A stretch of DNA of 64,000 nt from Arcanobacterium_A bovis (GTDB taxonomy: Bacteria > Actinomycetota > Actinomycetes > Actinomycetales > Actinomycetaceae): NCBI RefSeq assembly GCF_042655305.1, contig NZ_JBHSLR010000009.1. One strand, 5' to 3'. A program made the position numbers and the translations under genes. The first letter of the stretch is position 1, and each line of letters starts with the position of its first letter. Of this stretch, positions 34,494 through 43,396 are shown in pieces. The notes under the pieces were generated by a model. That model did not search any database, was not told the origin of the DNA, and worked only from the letters and a program-made list of their open reading frames with translations.

Positions 34494-34527
34494 GAAAAAG
34501 AAAACCTCCGACGATGCGGAGGTTTTG
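34494..34527 (-). terminator. Terminator of rpmG
   Basis: Perfect 10-bp arms AAAACCTCCG (34502-34511) and CGGAGGTTTT (34518-34527) with a 6-nt loop. On the minus strand they are followed by CTTTTTCTC. It begins 43 nt after the rpmG stop and separates it from murB. Confidence 0.88.
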
Positions 34528-34569
34528 ATGCTCATGCGAGCGAAGTTCACCATAAGAACTGAGAACCGA

Positions 34570-34740
34570 TCAACGGGTCTCGCGGTGCGCCTGGTTCTTA
34601 TTGCAACGAGGGCAGAACTTGTTCAGTTCCAGACGATCCGGCGTATTACGACGGTTCTTCTTGGTGATGTAGTTTCGCTCCTTGCAAACCTCGCAGGCGA
34701 GGGTGATCTTAGGGCGAACGTCTTGAGACTTGCTAGCCAC
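34570..34740 (-). CDS. rpmG: Ribosomal protein bL33 (L33), zinc form
   Basis: Small large-subunit protein near the E site. The 56-residue product starts with GTG (reading VASKSQDVRPKITLACEVCK) and has GAGGAAA about 5 nt upstream. Two CXXC pairs (Cys16, Cys19, Cys43, Cys46) mark the zinc-binding C+ version; such genomes sometimes carry a zinc-free copy as well, not seen here. NRRNTPDRLELNKFCPRCN is the family signature. The tRNA-Met gene lies about 56 nt upstream on the same strand, so the two may be co-transcribed. Confidence 0.95.
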   Translation of the reverse strand: MASKSQDVRPKITLACEVCKERNYITKKNRRNTPDRLELNKFCPRCNKNQAHRETR

Positions 34741-34796
34741 GGTTGTTTCCTCACGTTCGGTTTGATTGGAGAAGCGGATGCTTCTTTGGTCGAGAG

Positions 34797-34870
34797 TAGC
34801 GGGGGCGGGGTTTGAACCCGCGACCTCACGATTATGAGTCGTGCGCTCTGACCAACTGAGCTACCCCGCC
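34797..34870 (-). tRNA. tRNA-Met (anticodon CAT)
   Basis: A 74-nt cloverleaf: acceptor GGCGGGG with CCCCGCT, anticodon loop CTCATAA, T-arm GCGGGTTCAAACCCCGC and discriminator A. CCA is not encoded. The G1-U pair is not the mismatch typical of initiator tRNA, so this is likely an elongator (or an ATA-reading tRNA-Ile if modified). Confidence 0.93.
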
Positions 34871-34905
34871 TCACTTCATCACTTAATTTCTTAAGAAATG
34901 AATCG

Positions 34906-34978
34906 AGCCCCGAAAGGGAATCGAACCCTTGACCTTCTCCTTACCATGGAGATGCTCTGCCGACTGAGCTATCGGGGC
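34906..34978 (-). tRNA. tRNA-Thr (anticodon GGT)
   Basis: A 73-nt cloverleaf: acceptor GCCCCGA with TCGGGGC, anticodon stem TCTCC/GGAGA with loop ATGGTAA (anticodon GGT), and T-arm AGGGTTCGATTCCCT. Discriminator T; CCA is not encoded. It lies 35 nt upstream of tRNA-Met on the same strand. Confidence 0.95.
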
Positions 34979-35085
34979 AACGCTGGAAAGCTTACCAAAA
35001 TTCTTCGGTAATTCACCAACTAGAAAACCGAACCTGGCGGTGAATCAGATCACCACACGGCTAGTTTAGATCGAAAATCGATCCG

Positions 35086-35166
35086 TGGCGGGTGAGGGAT
35101 TCGAACCCCCGTAGCTTACGCGTCTGATTTACAGTCAGATACCATTGGCCGCTCGGTCAACCCGCC
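35086..35166 (-). tRNA. tRNA-Tyr (anticodon GTA)
   Basis: An 81-nt class II tRNA with acceptor GGCGGGT/ACCCGCC, anticodon stem TCTGA/TCAGA with loop CTGTAAA (GTA), a short variable arm, and T-arm GGGGGTTCGAATCCC. CCA is not encoded by position; the A after ACCCGCC is the discriminator. First gene of a Tyr-Thr-Met-rpmG series on the minus strand. Confidence 0.95.
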
Positions 35167-35379
35167 GATGTGCTCGAAATATTTCTTCGCACGTCAAAGT
35201 AGATTAGCAGTTAAGGTGGGTAGGATGTCAAACCGATTTGGCAGATTGCTAATGCCGCGCTGGTCACATTTCTCTTTTCGCTTTCCTTTTGCGTGCTCAC
35301 AACGTTACGCGGACAAGCTCACACCTTTGCGCTCAATACCCGTTAAGCTTAACGCATACCGTTTAGAAGGGAGCCATTG

Positions 35380-35874
35380 ATGGCAGATTCATCGTTCGAC
35401 ATCGTGTCGAAATACGACCGGCAAGAAGTGGACAATGCCGTAAACCAAGCCGCTAAGGAGATTAGCCAACGCTACGATTTCAAGAATGTGGGAGCTTCGG
35501 TAGAGTTACACGGCGAGGCAATCACAATGATTGCTAACTCACCTGAACGCGTACTCGCGGTGTGGGACGTGCTTCAGTCGAAGCTTATTCGCCGAGGTTT
35601 ATCACTGAAACAAGTCGATGTAGGCGACGGCGAACCCAAAGCTTCCGGCAAAGAATATCGCCTAGTTGGATCTTTGAAAGAAGGCATCGACCAAGAAAAC
35701 GCGAAGAAGATCACTAAGCTCATTCGCGACGAAGGCCCCAAAGGTGTGAAAGCACAGATTCAGGGCGATGAGGTGCGAGTTTCGTCTAAGTCACGCGATG
35801 CACTTCAAGATGTAATTGCCATGCTCAAATCGGCAAAGCTCGATGTAGCCCTACAGTTCGTCAACTATCGCTGA
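35380..35874 (+). CDS. YajQ/DUF520-family nucleotide-binding protein
   Basis: Small cytosolic protein of the YajQ family; some members bind cyclic di-GMP or tRNA, and the role in actinobacteria is unclear. I use the ATG 6 nt after AAGGGAG; a TTG one codon earlier is possible. The 164-residue product contains SSFDIVSKYDRQEVDNAVNQ, then ISQRYDFKNVGASVEL, KEYRLVGSLKEGIDQENAKK and DALQDVIAMLKSAKLDVALQ, all YajQ patterns. It stands alone and is followed by a long hairpin shared with the convergent gene. Confidence 0.92.
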   Translation: MADSSFDIVSKYDRQEVDNAVNQAAKEISQRYDFKNVGASVELHGEAITMIANSPERVLAVWDVLQSKLIRRGLSLKQVDVGDGEPKASGKEYRLVGSLKEGIDQENAKKITKLIRDEGPKGVKAQIQGDEVRVSSKSRDALQDVIAMLKSAKLDVALQFVNYR

Positions 35875-35900
35875 CGCTGTTTCAACACGGTTTTAGCGCG

Positions 35901-35946
35901 AGTGGGTGGTGGTGATTGCCGCGATAAGCAATCACCACCACCCACT
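35901..35946. terminator. Perfect 19-bp hairpin between convergent genes
   Basis: Arms 35901-35919 and 35928-35946 (AGTGGGTGGTGGTGATTGC and its complement) are identical over 19 bp around an 8-nt loop. It lies between the ends of the YajQ gene and the ferredoxin reductase gene. No T-tract follows on either strand. Similar GTGGGTG-rich hairpins occur at 37458-37495 and 59869-59904. Confidence 0.65.
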
Positions 35947-36002
35947 GCCAGATCAAGGTATATCTGATGAGATCGGATCAGATTAGACCGACCCAGATCA
36001 GA

Positions 36003-37385
36003 TCAGTAGAGCTTCCCATCGTGTGGCTCACCACGGGAAATAGCTGTCATAGTTTCGCGCTCCACCACTTTGATGCGCTCGCGACCAACCGCCTCGCCGA
36101 GTGACTTCTCATAGGCTTCGAGCAACTCCCAGCCTTGCCAAGTGGTATAACGAACTCCGCGGCTCTCCAGCACCTGTTGAGTTGCCTCCCAACCGAGCTC
36201 TTCAGTAGTGGCATGCAAAAGCCCTGCTTTGTAGTCCTCTACCAGGTTGCCGATGGTTTCCTGCGCGTCGGATTTCGTCGAACCAATGAGTCCCACCGGA
36301 CCGCGCTTGATCCAACCGGTAGCGTACATGCCATTGACGACGACGCCGTCGTTCACCACACGTCCGCCCACGTTCGGAACCACTCCACGAACGTCGTCAA
36401 ACGGCGCACCTGGAATCGGCGAGGAGAAGTATCCAACAGCGCGATACACAGCCTGCACAGGATAATCAATGAACTCCCCCGTACGAGCAACCGATCCGTC
36501 GCCTTGCAAGGCCGTGCGAGCCATGCGAATTCCTTCAACATGCTCAGCTCCGAGAATCTCTGCCGGCTCTTGCAACATGTGAATGTGAATACGACGCGAG
36601 GCAGTCTTTTCTTCTTCCTGCTCAAAGAGGTAATCCGTGAGAATATTGACAACTTGGCGAGTCATCTTCGAATCAGCAACTGCAGCTTCTGATGCTTCAT
36701 CGTAATCGTAGTCATCCTCGTAAACGATGATATCGACGTCTGGAACTTCTCCAAGTTCGCGCAGCTCCATCGGCGTAAACTTCACCTGAGCAGGCCCGCG
36801 ACGTCCGAACACATGCACGTCCGTAACAGGCGACTTGCGCAGGCCCTCTTCCACATTCTGGGGAATCTCGGTACTCATGAGGTCTTGCGGGTGCTTGGCC
36901 AAGATTCGAGCCACGTCGAGAGCCACATTTCCCACGCCAATAACAGCAATTTCTTTGGCTTCGAGCGGCCATGTGCGTGGATAATCAGGGTGACCGTCGT
37001 ACCACGACACAAAATCGGCTGCGCCGTAAACTTCCGGAAGATCAGCACCAGGAACATCAAAGGGACGGTCACGATCCGCACCTGTGGCAATGATAATCGC
37101 ATCGTAGTGCTCGTGGAGCTCGTCAAAAGTTACGTCCTTGCCGATCTCAACATTTCCCACTAAACGAATATCGCCACGCTGCAACACATTGTAGAGCGCC
37201 TTAATAATCTGCTTAATACGTGGGTGATCAGGAGCGACGCCGTAGCGCACAAGCCCATAAGGTGCCGGAAGGCGCTCATATAGATCAATCTGAACATCAA
37301 CATCGGATTTCGACAAGATATCGGAAGCGTAAATTCCAGCAGGACCAGCTCCGATAACTGCTACTTGTAGCGGACGATTACTCAC
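36003..37385 (-). CDS. Ferredoxin/adrenodoxin-type NADP+ reductase (FprA-like)
   Basis: FAD enzyme that passes electrons between NADPH and a ferredoxin. The 460-residue product has the FAD-binding VAVIGAGPAGIYASDILSKS near residue 10, YGLVRYGVAPDHPRIKQI, the NADP-binding site IAVIGVGNVALDVARIL, and GWIKRGPVGLIGSTKSDAQE near the end. This is the adrenodoxin reductase family, like mycobacterial FprA. The ferredoxin partner is not in the window. It is monocistronic and bounded by T-poor hairpins on one side. Confidence 0.93.
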   Translation of the reverse strand: MSNRPLQVAVIGAGPAGIYASDILSKSDVDVQIDLYERLPAPYGLVRYGVAPDHPRIKQIIKALYNVLQRGDIRLVGNVEIGKDVTFDELHEHYDAIIIATGADRDRPFDVPGADLPEVYGAADFVSWYDGHPDYPRTWPLEAKEIAVIGVGNVALDVARILAKHPQDLMSTEIPQNVEEGLRKSPVTDVHVFGRRGPAQVKFTPMELRELGEVPDVDIIVYEDDYDYDEASEAAVADSKMTRQVVNILTDYLFEQEEEKTASRRIHIHMLQEPAEILGAEHVEGIRMARTALQGDGSVARTGEFIDYPVQAVYRAVGYFSSPIPGAPFDDVRGVVPNVGGRVVNDGVVVNGMYATGWIKRGPVGLIGSTKSDAQETIGNLVEDYKAGLLHATTEELGWEATQQVLESRGVRYTTWQGWELLEAYEKSLGEAVGRERIKVVERETMTAISRGEPHDGKLY

Positions 37386-37457
37386 AAAAACCTCTTCCTA
37401 GAATTACGGTCTGAGTAAATCGTACTAGTTCACTGCTTTTCACCATAGATAAGCCAA

Positions 37458-37495
37458 GTGTGGGTGACCAATTCGTCAAAATTGGTCACCCACAC
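37458..37495 (-). terminator. Perfect 15-bp hairpin after hpf
   Basis: Arms GTGTGGGTGACCAAT (37458-37472) and its complement (37481-37495) flank an 8-nt loop. It lies about 75 nt after the hpf stop and just upstream of the ferredoxin reductase gene. On the minus strand it is followed by TTGGCTTATC only, so termination would be of a T-poor type. Confidence 0.6.
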
Positions 37496-37569
37496 CGGAG
37501 TTTTCAGTAACGACTCAAAGCCTTAATTACACTTTGATCCGCAAGCCTTCCAGCAATTTCATTCCTCAA

Positions 37570-38223
37570 TCAGTTGGCAGAAATTGTTGCATCAAGGCGA
37601 ATGATTCCGTACGTCCAGCCGTGACGCCGGTATGCTGCGCACGGTTGCGAAGTTTCAGAATCGATGAACAGGTAGAACGGATGCCCCACCAGCTCCATCT
37701 CGTAAAGCGCTTGATCAACACTCATGGGCTGAGCCTCATAGAGTTTCTGCCGAAGCACCACAGGCGAATCGCCAAGCTGGGTTTCTACCGCAACACCAGG
37801 CTCTTTTGGTACGGTGTCCGTTTCGACTTCGTCGTGCTGCTCCTCTGCCTTCAAGCTCGTAAGCAAGGCCTCGATATCGAGAGTATGGTTCTCGTGCTCA
37901 GCCTTGTGTCCACCCTTATGATGATTCTTGTGCCGCTCATGAGCGCGTCGCAGTTGCTCAACCAGCTTCTGAGCTGCAAGATCTAGTGCACCATATCGAT
38001 CAGAAGCCGCTGCCTCTGCCCGAACAACCGGTCCCTTGTCTCGCACCGTAATTTCGATTTTTTCGGAAATCTCTGCTTGAGCTGGGTTTGGTTCATGGGT
38101 AACTTCAACATCGACTCGTTGCGCTTTTGGTGCAAACAATTCGATCTTTGCCAGTTTTTCTTCCACATGAGCACGGAACTTGTCAGAAACCTCAGCGTTT
38201 CGACCTTTTACTACAAATTCCAC
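37570..38223 (-). CDS. hpf: Long-form ribosome hibernation promoting factor
   Basis: Binds idle ribosomes and drives 100S dimer formation in stationary phase. The 217-residue product has an N-terminal S30AE domain (FVVKGRNAEVSDKFRAHVEE, then VDVEVTHEPNPAQAEISEKI). A charged His/Glu linker follows (RHKNHHKGGHKAEHENH), then the C-terminal dimerisation domain ending HPFYLFIDSETSQPCAAYRR and GWTYGIIRL. The two-domain layout defines long HPF. The linker is unusually histidine-rich. It is transcribed alone, with a hairpin downstream. Confidence 0.95.
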   Translation of the reverse strand: MEFVVKGRNAEVSDKFRAHVEEKLAKIELFAPKAQRVDVEVTHEPNPAQAEISEKIEITVRDKGPVVRAEAAASDRYGALDLAAQKLVEQLRRAHERHKNHHKGGHKAEHENHTLDIEALLTSLKAEEQHDEVETDTVPKEPGVAVETQLGDSPVVLRQKLYEAQPMSVDQALYEMELVGHPFYLFIDSETSQPCAAYRRHGWTYGIIRLDATISAN

Positions 38224-38298
38224 GGCGACCTCCTGAAAAACATCACGTCATGGTTGTTTAGGTAACTTAACTATACCCGATTTCTGAGCCAATGTGAC

Positions 38299-39141
38299 TT
38301 ATGCCACCGGCGAAATTCGAGGATCTGGAGCCATGGCAAACGAAAATCCGCCGATAACGCGGCCGCCAGCATTCCGCACTGCGCGAAAAGCGGCATCGAA
38401 AGTCGCACCTGTGGTTACGACGTCATCCACCAAAATTACGTCCCAACCTCGAAGATCGCGTGTGGCGCAGATCGAATTTCGTTTCTTAGCCCGTCCCGTG
38501 AACGTCTCCACAGCATACCCGCCTCCTAACTGACCTATCTTCGCGAGCGCCGTTCCAAGCCTCATCTTTAGCTCTGCACCTAATGCAGGCTTCCACCCTG
38601 CTTCTGCAAGCGTGAACACCCCACGTGACCTTCGTTTTTTCAACACCTCAATGCAAGGAACAGCGAAAACTTCACCGACTATTTGTGCCAAATCAAGCAC
38701 GATCATTCGCCCGTCGTGCTTGCGCCGCCAGCGAGAGGGCAGTGGAACCACTGCCACTGCCCTACCCGATTTATGACCGGGAAATAAGCTTTCCATTGTT
38801 TTGCCGCAACAGATCGTCGCTAGGTTCGCTTGCCATACTGCACGCATTGCACGAGTTAGACCAGCAGATTGAGTATTCTTCCACGCCACAACTGCTTGCG
38901 CCACCACTCCTTGATAGGTGAGCGACGAATATATCGGAAATGCGCTTATATCCGGCCCGCCAGCAGGATCAACATACTGCAAAAATGGCGTACTGGCATC
39001 AGCCCTTTTCCATTGCGCTGTCATGTCAGATACACAGCACGCACACAATGGCGTATCCCACCGGCCACATCCCGCACAGAATTGCGGATAGACCATATTG
39101 AGCAGAGCATCCACAAAATCATCGAATATTTTGGTACCCAT
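38299..39141 (-). CDS. ComF-like phosphoribosyltransferase-fold protein
   Basis: ComF-family protein, linked in some bacteria to DNA uptake and otherwise of uncertain function. The N-terminus has a zinc-type CAGC and CACC pair (about residues 22-37). The C-terminus has the PRPP-loop WDVILVDDVVTTGATFDAAF and GGRVIGGFSFAMA. The 280-residue length and layout fit ComFC. The next gene, hpf, starts 75 nt downstream; comF-hpf adjacency is common in many bacteria. No other competence gene is present in the window. Confidence 0.88.
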   Translation of the reverse strand: MGTKIFDDFVDALLNMVYPQFCAGCGRWDTPLCACCVSDMTAQWKRADASTPFLQYVDPAGGPDISAFPIYSSLTYQGVVAQAVVAWKNTQSAGLTRAMRAVWQANLATICCGKTMESLFPGHKSGRAVAVVPLPSRWRRKHDGRMIVLDLAQIVGEVFAVPCIEVLKKRRSRGVFTLAEAGWKPALGAELKMRLGTALAKIGQLGGGYAVETFTGRAKKRNSICATRDLRGWDVILVDDVVTTGATFDAAFRAVRNAGGRVIGGFSFAMAPDPRISPVA

Positions 39142-39283
39142 AGCTCAAGCATGCACCCATCATCTGTCGGCAAGATAGATTGCGGCAATTCTTGTGGAAA
39201 GAGTTAGCATTTCGACTTGCTGTGGAGACATACATTCTCTGTATACGGTCACACGAACCAAACGCGATATTACCCGTCAAAGG

Positions 39284-39315
39284 CAATACCCTTAGCCCCA
39301 CAATACCCTCAGCCC
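39284..39315. repeat. Short tandem duplication upstream of comF
   Basis: CAATACCCTTAGCCC (39284-39298) is followed by CAATACCCTCAGCCC (39301-39315), a 17-nt period with one mismatch, with a degenerate third copy after it. It lies in the 210-nt gap between lpqB and the comF gene. No function is evident. Confidence 0.55.
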
Positions 39316-39355
39316 GGCGATACCTATGGCATCGCAGTACCGTCACGCCGCCATA

Positions 39356-41044
39356 TCACCCAGGAAGAGCTGGGGATTTATATCCCTGAGCGAAAAGTCG
39401 CCACACCCCAGATAAGTATTCGTAGAGCGTGCCTGAGCTATCGAGCAGAATAATCGAATCTCGCCCACGACCTGCGGTAAGTTCAACGGCACCATCGATG
39501 GCGGTGACGTGTGAAGACGGACCACCCAGTTCTCCGATATAGAGCCCGTGTGCCGCCTGATCAGGGCCTTGAGCAAGTAGCGCAAACTTCAATTCGCTAA
39601 TCCACGCAACGTCAACAATATCTTTCAAGCGCTGCACAATATGGAGCGGATCGCCAAAAGCTGTGGGCACACCAGCTGAATCACGCACAATAGCGACAAC
39701 GGAGGCGAGGTTGGCGCCGTCGCGATCATAAACAATGATCATACGGGTGCCCTCCCGCGATACCGATATCAAGCGGATTCGGGAATTTGCTACCTCGTCG
39801 AGATGTAGTTTGACCGCGGCGCCGGTGTTCGTATTATAAGCAACCAGCTCGCCACGAGATTGTGCTTCACCCGACCATACCCACGAATACGAATCAAAAC
39901 TCGGCGGAATCAATTGTTGACCAGCCGTAATCATCGTTACTCGATCTCGAGCGAAATCGAGACTCTGTAATTGCGTTTTGTTGTGCGATAGCGCCGCCGC
40001 AGTTTGCACTTGATCCGAGTACGCAACGGCGAGATTACTCAATCCCATCGCGCGCAATGATTCGGACTGACTGAGCAAACGCGGCTTGCCATCCACAATC
40101 TGTGCTGGAAGTCCATCCGCTAAGGCAACAATCGGTGCAGCTGCAAAAGGATACGCCGGCAAATCGAGACGCGTTCCCACTGCCAAACTAGAACCACCCG
40201 AGGTGAGTTCAACCTGTTGCACCAGGCCCGTAGCAGTCAATGTACGGAAGAACTGCGTTTCGATCAATGCGCGCTGCGCCTCAGTAAGTGAAGCAACCGA
40301 GGCAGAAAGCTCGATGCGCGCCGTAGAATCTTCCGTCGACACGACGACGTTATCCGCATTCACGTCCACCGGAATTGCACTATGAACTGCTGGGCTCAGC
40401 CACGGCGATGGCCCCTTAACCAGACCTTTTACAAGAGCAGATACGACTTGCTGACGCGGATACCAGCGCAGATCAGGCACCAAAGCGATGTTGTTTGGCG
40501 TCAAGAAATACAAGGGAGCTTTTACATACAGCGAAGTAAATAAGGATTGCGGCATCGAAATACCGTCGTCGAGCACAGCAATCCGCCACTCTCCATCACG
40601 GTTGCGCATCAAAGTAAATTCGTTCGAAATAATCGAATCTACCGGCGACGACGTGTAACGCCCTTCGGCGTCAACTGCGCCAAGCGCACCGACTGAAACG
40701 CGAATAGCTCCCGTGCCAGTGCTGGTGTATTCCCTGCTCTGACTATCTGGATAGACTCGAACTATGCTCATTGGATTCCAACGAGCAGCAGCTTCGGGCG
40801 TCAAAAATTGACGCGCAACAACGAAATCGTCTGAGTTTCCCACCGAAGAAGCACGCAAAAACCCATCCACAAGTTCTTCTGGGGATGCACCCGGCGTCGG
40901 CCCTTTCGGGTCAAGCACAATTCCACCGTTCGGCCGAACAGCATCTTCAACAACATTGACATTGCCACTACGCGGCAAACCAGCACTACACGCACTTAGT
41001 ACCACAGCGAGTAACGCGATCATCGACATTAGCTTACGATTCAC
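39356..41044 (-). CDS. lpqB: LpqB family lipoprotein
   Basis: Cell-envelope lipoprotein of the MtrAB system; in mycobacteria it binds and modulates MtrB. I start at the GTG reading VNRKLMSMIALLAVVLSACS because GAGGAAA precedes it by 4-5 nt; the longer open frame adds 64 residues that are antisense-like to mtrB. The lipobox is LSAC (Cys19). A GerMN domain (PSPWLSPAVHSAIPVDVNAD) lies in the first half and a beta-propeller-like C-terminal half follows. The 562-residue length fits. It overlaps the end of mtrB by 11 nt. Confidence 0.94.
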   Translation of the reverse strand: MNRKLMSMIALLAVVLSACSAGLPRSGNVNVVEDAVRPNGGIVLDPKGPTPGASPEELVDGFLRASSVGNSDDFVVARQFLTPEAAARWNPMSIVRVYPDSQSREYTSTGTGAIRVSVGALGAVDAEGRYTSSPVDSIISNEFTLMRNRDGEWRIAVLDDGISMPQSLFTSLYVKAPLYFLTPNNIALVPDLRWYPRQQVVSALVKGLVKGPSPWLSPAVHSAIPVDVNADNVVVSTEDSTARIELSASVASLTEAQRALIETQFFRTLTATGLVQQVELTSGGSSLAVGTRLDLPAYPFAAAPIVALADGLPAQIVDGKPRLLSQSESLRAMGLSNLAVAYSDQVQTAAALSHNKTQLQSLDFARDRVTMITAGQQLIPPSFDSYSWVWSGEAQSRGELVAYNTNTGAAVKLHLDEVANSRIRLISVSREGTRMIIVYDRDGANLASVVAIVRDSAGVPTAFGDPLHIVQRLKDIVDVAWISELKFALLAQGPDQAAHGLYIGELGGPSSHVTAIDGAVELTAGRGRDSIILLDSSGTLYEYLSGVWRLFAQGYKSPALPG

Positions 41045-42719
41045 GGCTTTCCTCGCTCTCTGCCGACGTTTCCTCTGGTAATAGCGCCACAGCAGGCTCA
41101 GGAGCAAGCAATTCAATCGGCTTGACGAAAGTTTGCCCCGGCGTCTTAGGAAGGGTAAGCAAAAACATCGATCCGACACCCAGCTCGCCCGCAGCCTCAA
41201 GTAAGCCACCATGTAGCAGCGCATCTTCCCGAGCAATCGTCAATCCAAGGCCAGTGCCACCCGTTTTGCGCACGCGTGAGCTATCGGCACGCCAGAAACG
41301 GTCAAAAACGTGTTCTGCCTGCTCTGGGGTAAGACCCACACCATAATCGACGACGGAGACTGCGACCGCACTCTCAGTGCCCCGCACGTGAACAAATACT
41401 GGCGCTCCATCAGCGTGTTCAAGAGCATTAACCACTAGGTTACGTACGATACGTTCAACGCGACGCGCCTCTACTTCCGCAACAGTATCGCCGTCGGCAG
41501 TAAAAATAACGTCGATGCCGTTGTCGTGCGCAAGCGGCTGGGCAATGTCAATAACGTGATTGACGATGTCGCGCAGATCCGTTGGTTCCGTCGCGAGAGT
41601 CATGGCACCGGCGTCGTAACGCGAAATCTCAAGCAGATCGGTGAGCATGGTATCGAGATTGATAAGCTGGGCATGCTGCAGTTCCGCGCTTCGCTTGAGC
41701 GAGCTCGACAGTTCCTCACGCTTGTCGTAAATTAGCTGGCCAGCCATACGAATCGTGGTAACAGGTGAGCGCAATTCGTGGGAGACGGCGGAAACAAAGT
41801 TAGTTTGCAGCTCCGACATGCGTTCGAGCCTATTAAACTGATGTTCAAGCGAAGAAGCCATCTGATTGAACGACAGAGCAAGATCGGCGAATTCGTCCGT
41901 GCCCTTGACCTTCATACGCGTATCAAATTCGCCTTCAGAGAGCTGACGCGCGTTTTTCGACACTTCCTGAATTGGCCGCAAGAGCATTCGCAACACCAAA
42001 ACGGTAAAGAAAAGAACCATGGTGAGCATCGCAATTGCCGCGATAGAGAGTACTTTATTCGTGGTTGTGAGCAGCTCTTGCTGACTTTCTAAGGAATAAA
42101 CCGCGTACAGCTCATAGCTTCCTGAATTGGGAATCTGAATCGAGGTTCCCACCACAATTGCCGGAATATCGCCGCCATTCTCCTTTGGCACAGCCACCGA
42201 CTGCCAGGCGATCTTCCCTGACGTGCTCACCTCATTGCGCAGGTCACGCGAGACTAACAAGCGCACCTTGGTGGCCGAAGCCGTTGCAGGCTCAATGATT
42301 TGAGCAGGCGTAGCGGCTTGATCGACGGTTCGAAGCAACACCGCTCCAACCAGACCACGCGAAGGATCGTACATCGAAGACACTAGCTGGTTAGCAACTT
42401 GCTGTGCTTGCCCCGTCGTCGGCGATGCCGAGGCAGAAAAACGCTCCTGTGCGATTCCTGCCTCGCTCGTGAACTGCTTAATACTTGACTGAGCAGCTTG
42501 ATTAAATACCGCTGAACGAATTTGAGTAGTGATGATGATCGAGGTCAGACCAACGCCAACGATTCCGCCCACCAAAATGAATGCAATGAGCCGCGCACGC
42601 AGTGACGACGCCCAGACTACTTGTATCTGATCAATCGCATGGGAAAGCCGCTCAAAAATACGGTGCCCAGCACTCGTCCCTTGAGCAGATTCGGTTTCCT
42701 CGTCAAGCGGAGCTGTCAC
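41034..42719 (-). CDS. mtrB: Sensor histidine kinase MtrB
   Basis: Membrane sensor that phosphorylates MtrA and coordinates cell wall metabolism, division and osmotic response in actinobacteria. The 561-residue product has two membrane helices (about 43-65 and 222-246) around an extracytoplasmic sensor domain. A HAMP domain (247-300) and the dimerisation helix FVSAVSHELRSPVTTIRMAG with His314 follow. The ATPase domain includes VRNLVVNALEHADGAPV and TGGTGLGLTIAREDALLHGG. It overlaps mtrA by 4 nt and lpqB by 11 nt. Confidence 0.96.
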   Translation of the reverse strand: MTAPLDEETESAQGTSAGHRIFERLSHAIDQIQVVWASSLRARLIAFILVGGIVGVGLTSIIITTQIRSAVFNQAAQSSIKQFTSEAGIAQERFSASASPTTGQAQQVANQLVSSMYDPSRGLVGAVLLRTVDQAATPAQIIEPATASATKVRLLVSRDLRNEVSTSGKIAWQSVAVPKENGGDIPAIVVGTSIQIPNSGSYELYAVYSLESQQELLTTTNKVLSIAAIAMLTMVLFFTVLVLRMLLRPIQEVSKNARQLSEGEFDTRMKVKGTDEFADLALSFNQMASSLEHQFNRLERMSELQTNFVSAVSHELRSPVTTIRMAGQLIYDKREELSSSLKRSAELQHAQLINLDTMLTDLLEISRYDAGAMTLATEPTDLRDIVNHVIDIAQPLAHDNGIDVIFTADGDTVAEVEARRVERIVRNLVVNALEHADGAPVFVHVRGTESAVAVSVVDYGVGLTPEQAEHVFDRFWRADSSRVRKTGGTGLGLTIAREDALLHGGLLEAAGELGVGSMFLLTLPKTPGQTFVKPIELLAPEPAVALLPEETSAESEESRES

Positions 42720-43396
42720 TCCCGGCCAGCTCCCGCCCGATATCCGACGCCGCGTACCGTGAGAACTACCTCAGGGTTTTCTGGGTCTTTTTCCACCTTG
42801 GCACGCAGGCGCTGAATATGAACATTCACCAGCCGCGTATCGGCAGAGTGACGATAACCCCAGACAATTTCGAGCAGCTCATCGCGGGAAAACACCTGGA
42901 AAGGCTTGCGAGCAAGCACCGTAAGAAGCTCAAATTCAAGTGGCGTTAGATGCAAGATCTCCTCACCGCGTTTGACTTCGTGCGCTGTGAGATCAATCGA
43001 CAAATCTGCCACCGTAATCACTTCTGATTCTGGTTCCTGACGACGCAGGCGTGCCTTGACGCGCGCAAGCAAGATCGAGTTGTCGAAAGGTTTAGTGACG
43101 TAATCGTCCGCACCCGCTTCAAGACCAGCAATAACGTCTACCGAGTCCGTTTTGGCACTCATCATGATGATCGGAACATCCGATTCTTCACGTAACTGGT
43201 GACAGACTGATACGCCGTCGAGTCCCGGAAGCATAACGTCGAGCAAGATGAGCTCAGGACGTTCAGCTCGAAAGAGTGGCAAAACATTAAGGCCATTAGC
43301 ACAGACGGTCACATCGTATCCTTCTGATTCCAAAAGAATGGCAACCATCTCGGAGATGCCAGGATCGTCGTCTACAACAAGAATTCGCGCGTTCAT
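42716..43396 (-). CDS. mtrA: DNA-binding response regulator MtrA
   Basis: OmpR/PhoB-type regulator activated by MtrB. The 226-residue product has an acidic pocket (VVDDDPG), the phospho-acceptor in ELILLDVMLPGLDG (Asp53), the conserved lysine in DDYVTKPF, and a C-terminal winged helix (LTPLEFELLTVLARKPFQVF, then HIQRLRAKVEKDPENPEVV). Length is as in other MtrA proteins. It is first in the mtrA-mtrB-lpqB operon, which starts just after a divergent AT-rich region. Confidence 0.97.
   Translation of the reverse strand: MNARILVVDDDPGISEMVAILLESEGYDVTVCANGLNVLPLFRAERPELILLDVMLPGLDGVSVCHQLREESDVPIIMMSAKTDSVDVIAGLEAGADDYVTKPFDNSILLARVKARLRRQEPESEVITVADLSIDLTAHEVKRGEEILHLTPLEFELLTVLARKPFQVFSRDELLEIVWGYRHSADTRLVNVHIQRLRAKVEKDPENPEVVLTVRGVGYRAGAGRE

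Noticed and set aside
39119..39346. 75-codon minus-strand frame between comF and lpqB
   Set aside because: Translation looks random, overlaps the comF start and covers the tandem duplication; no ribosome binding site.
41045..41236. N-terminal extension of LpqB by 64 codons
   Set aside because: It runs antisense-like across mtrB in another frame and would bury the lipoprotein signal peptide; GAGGAAA marks the GTG at 41044.
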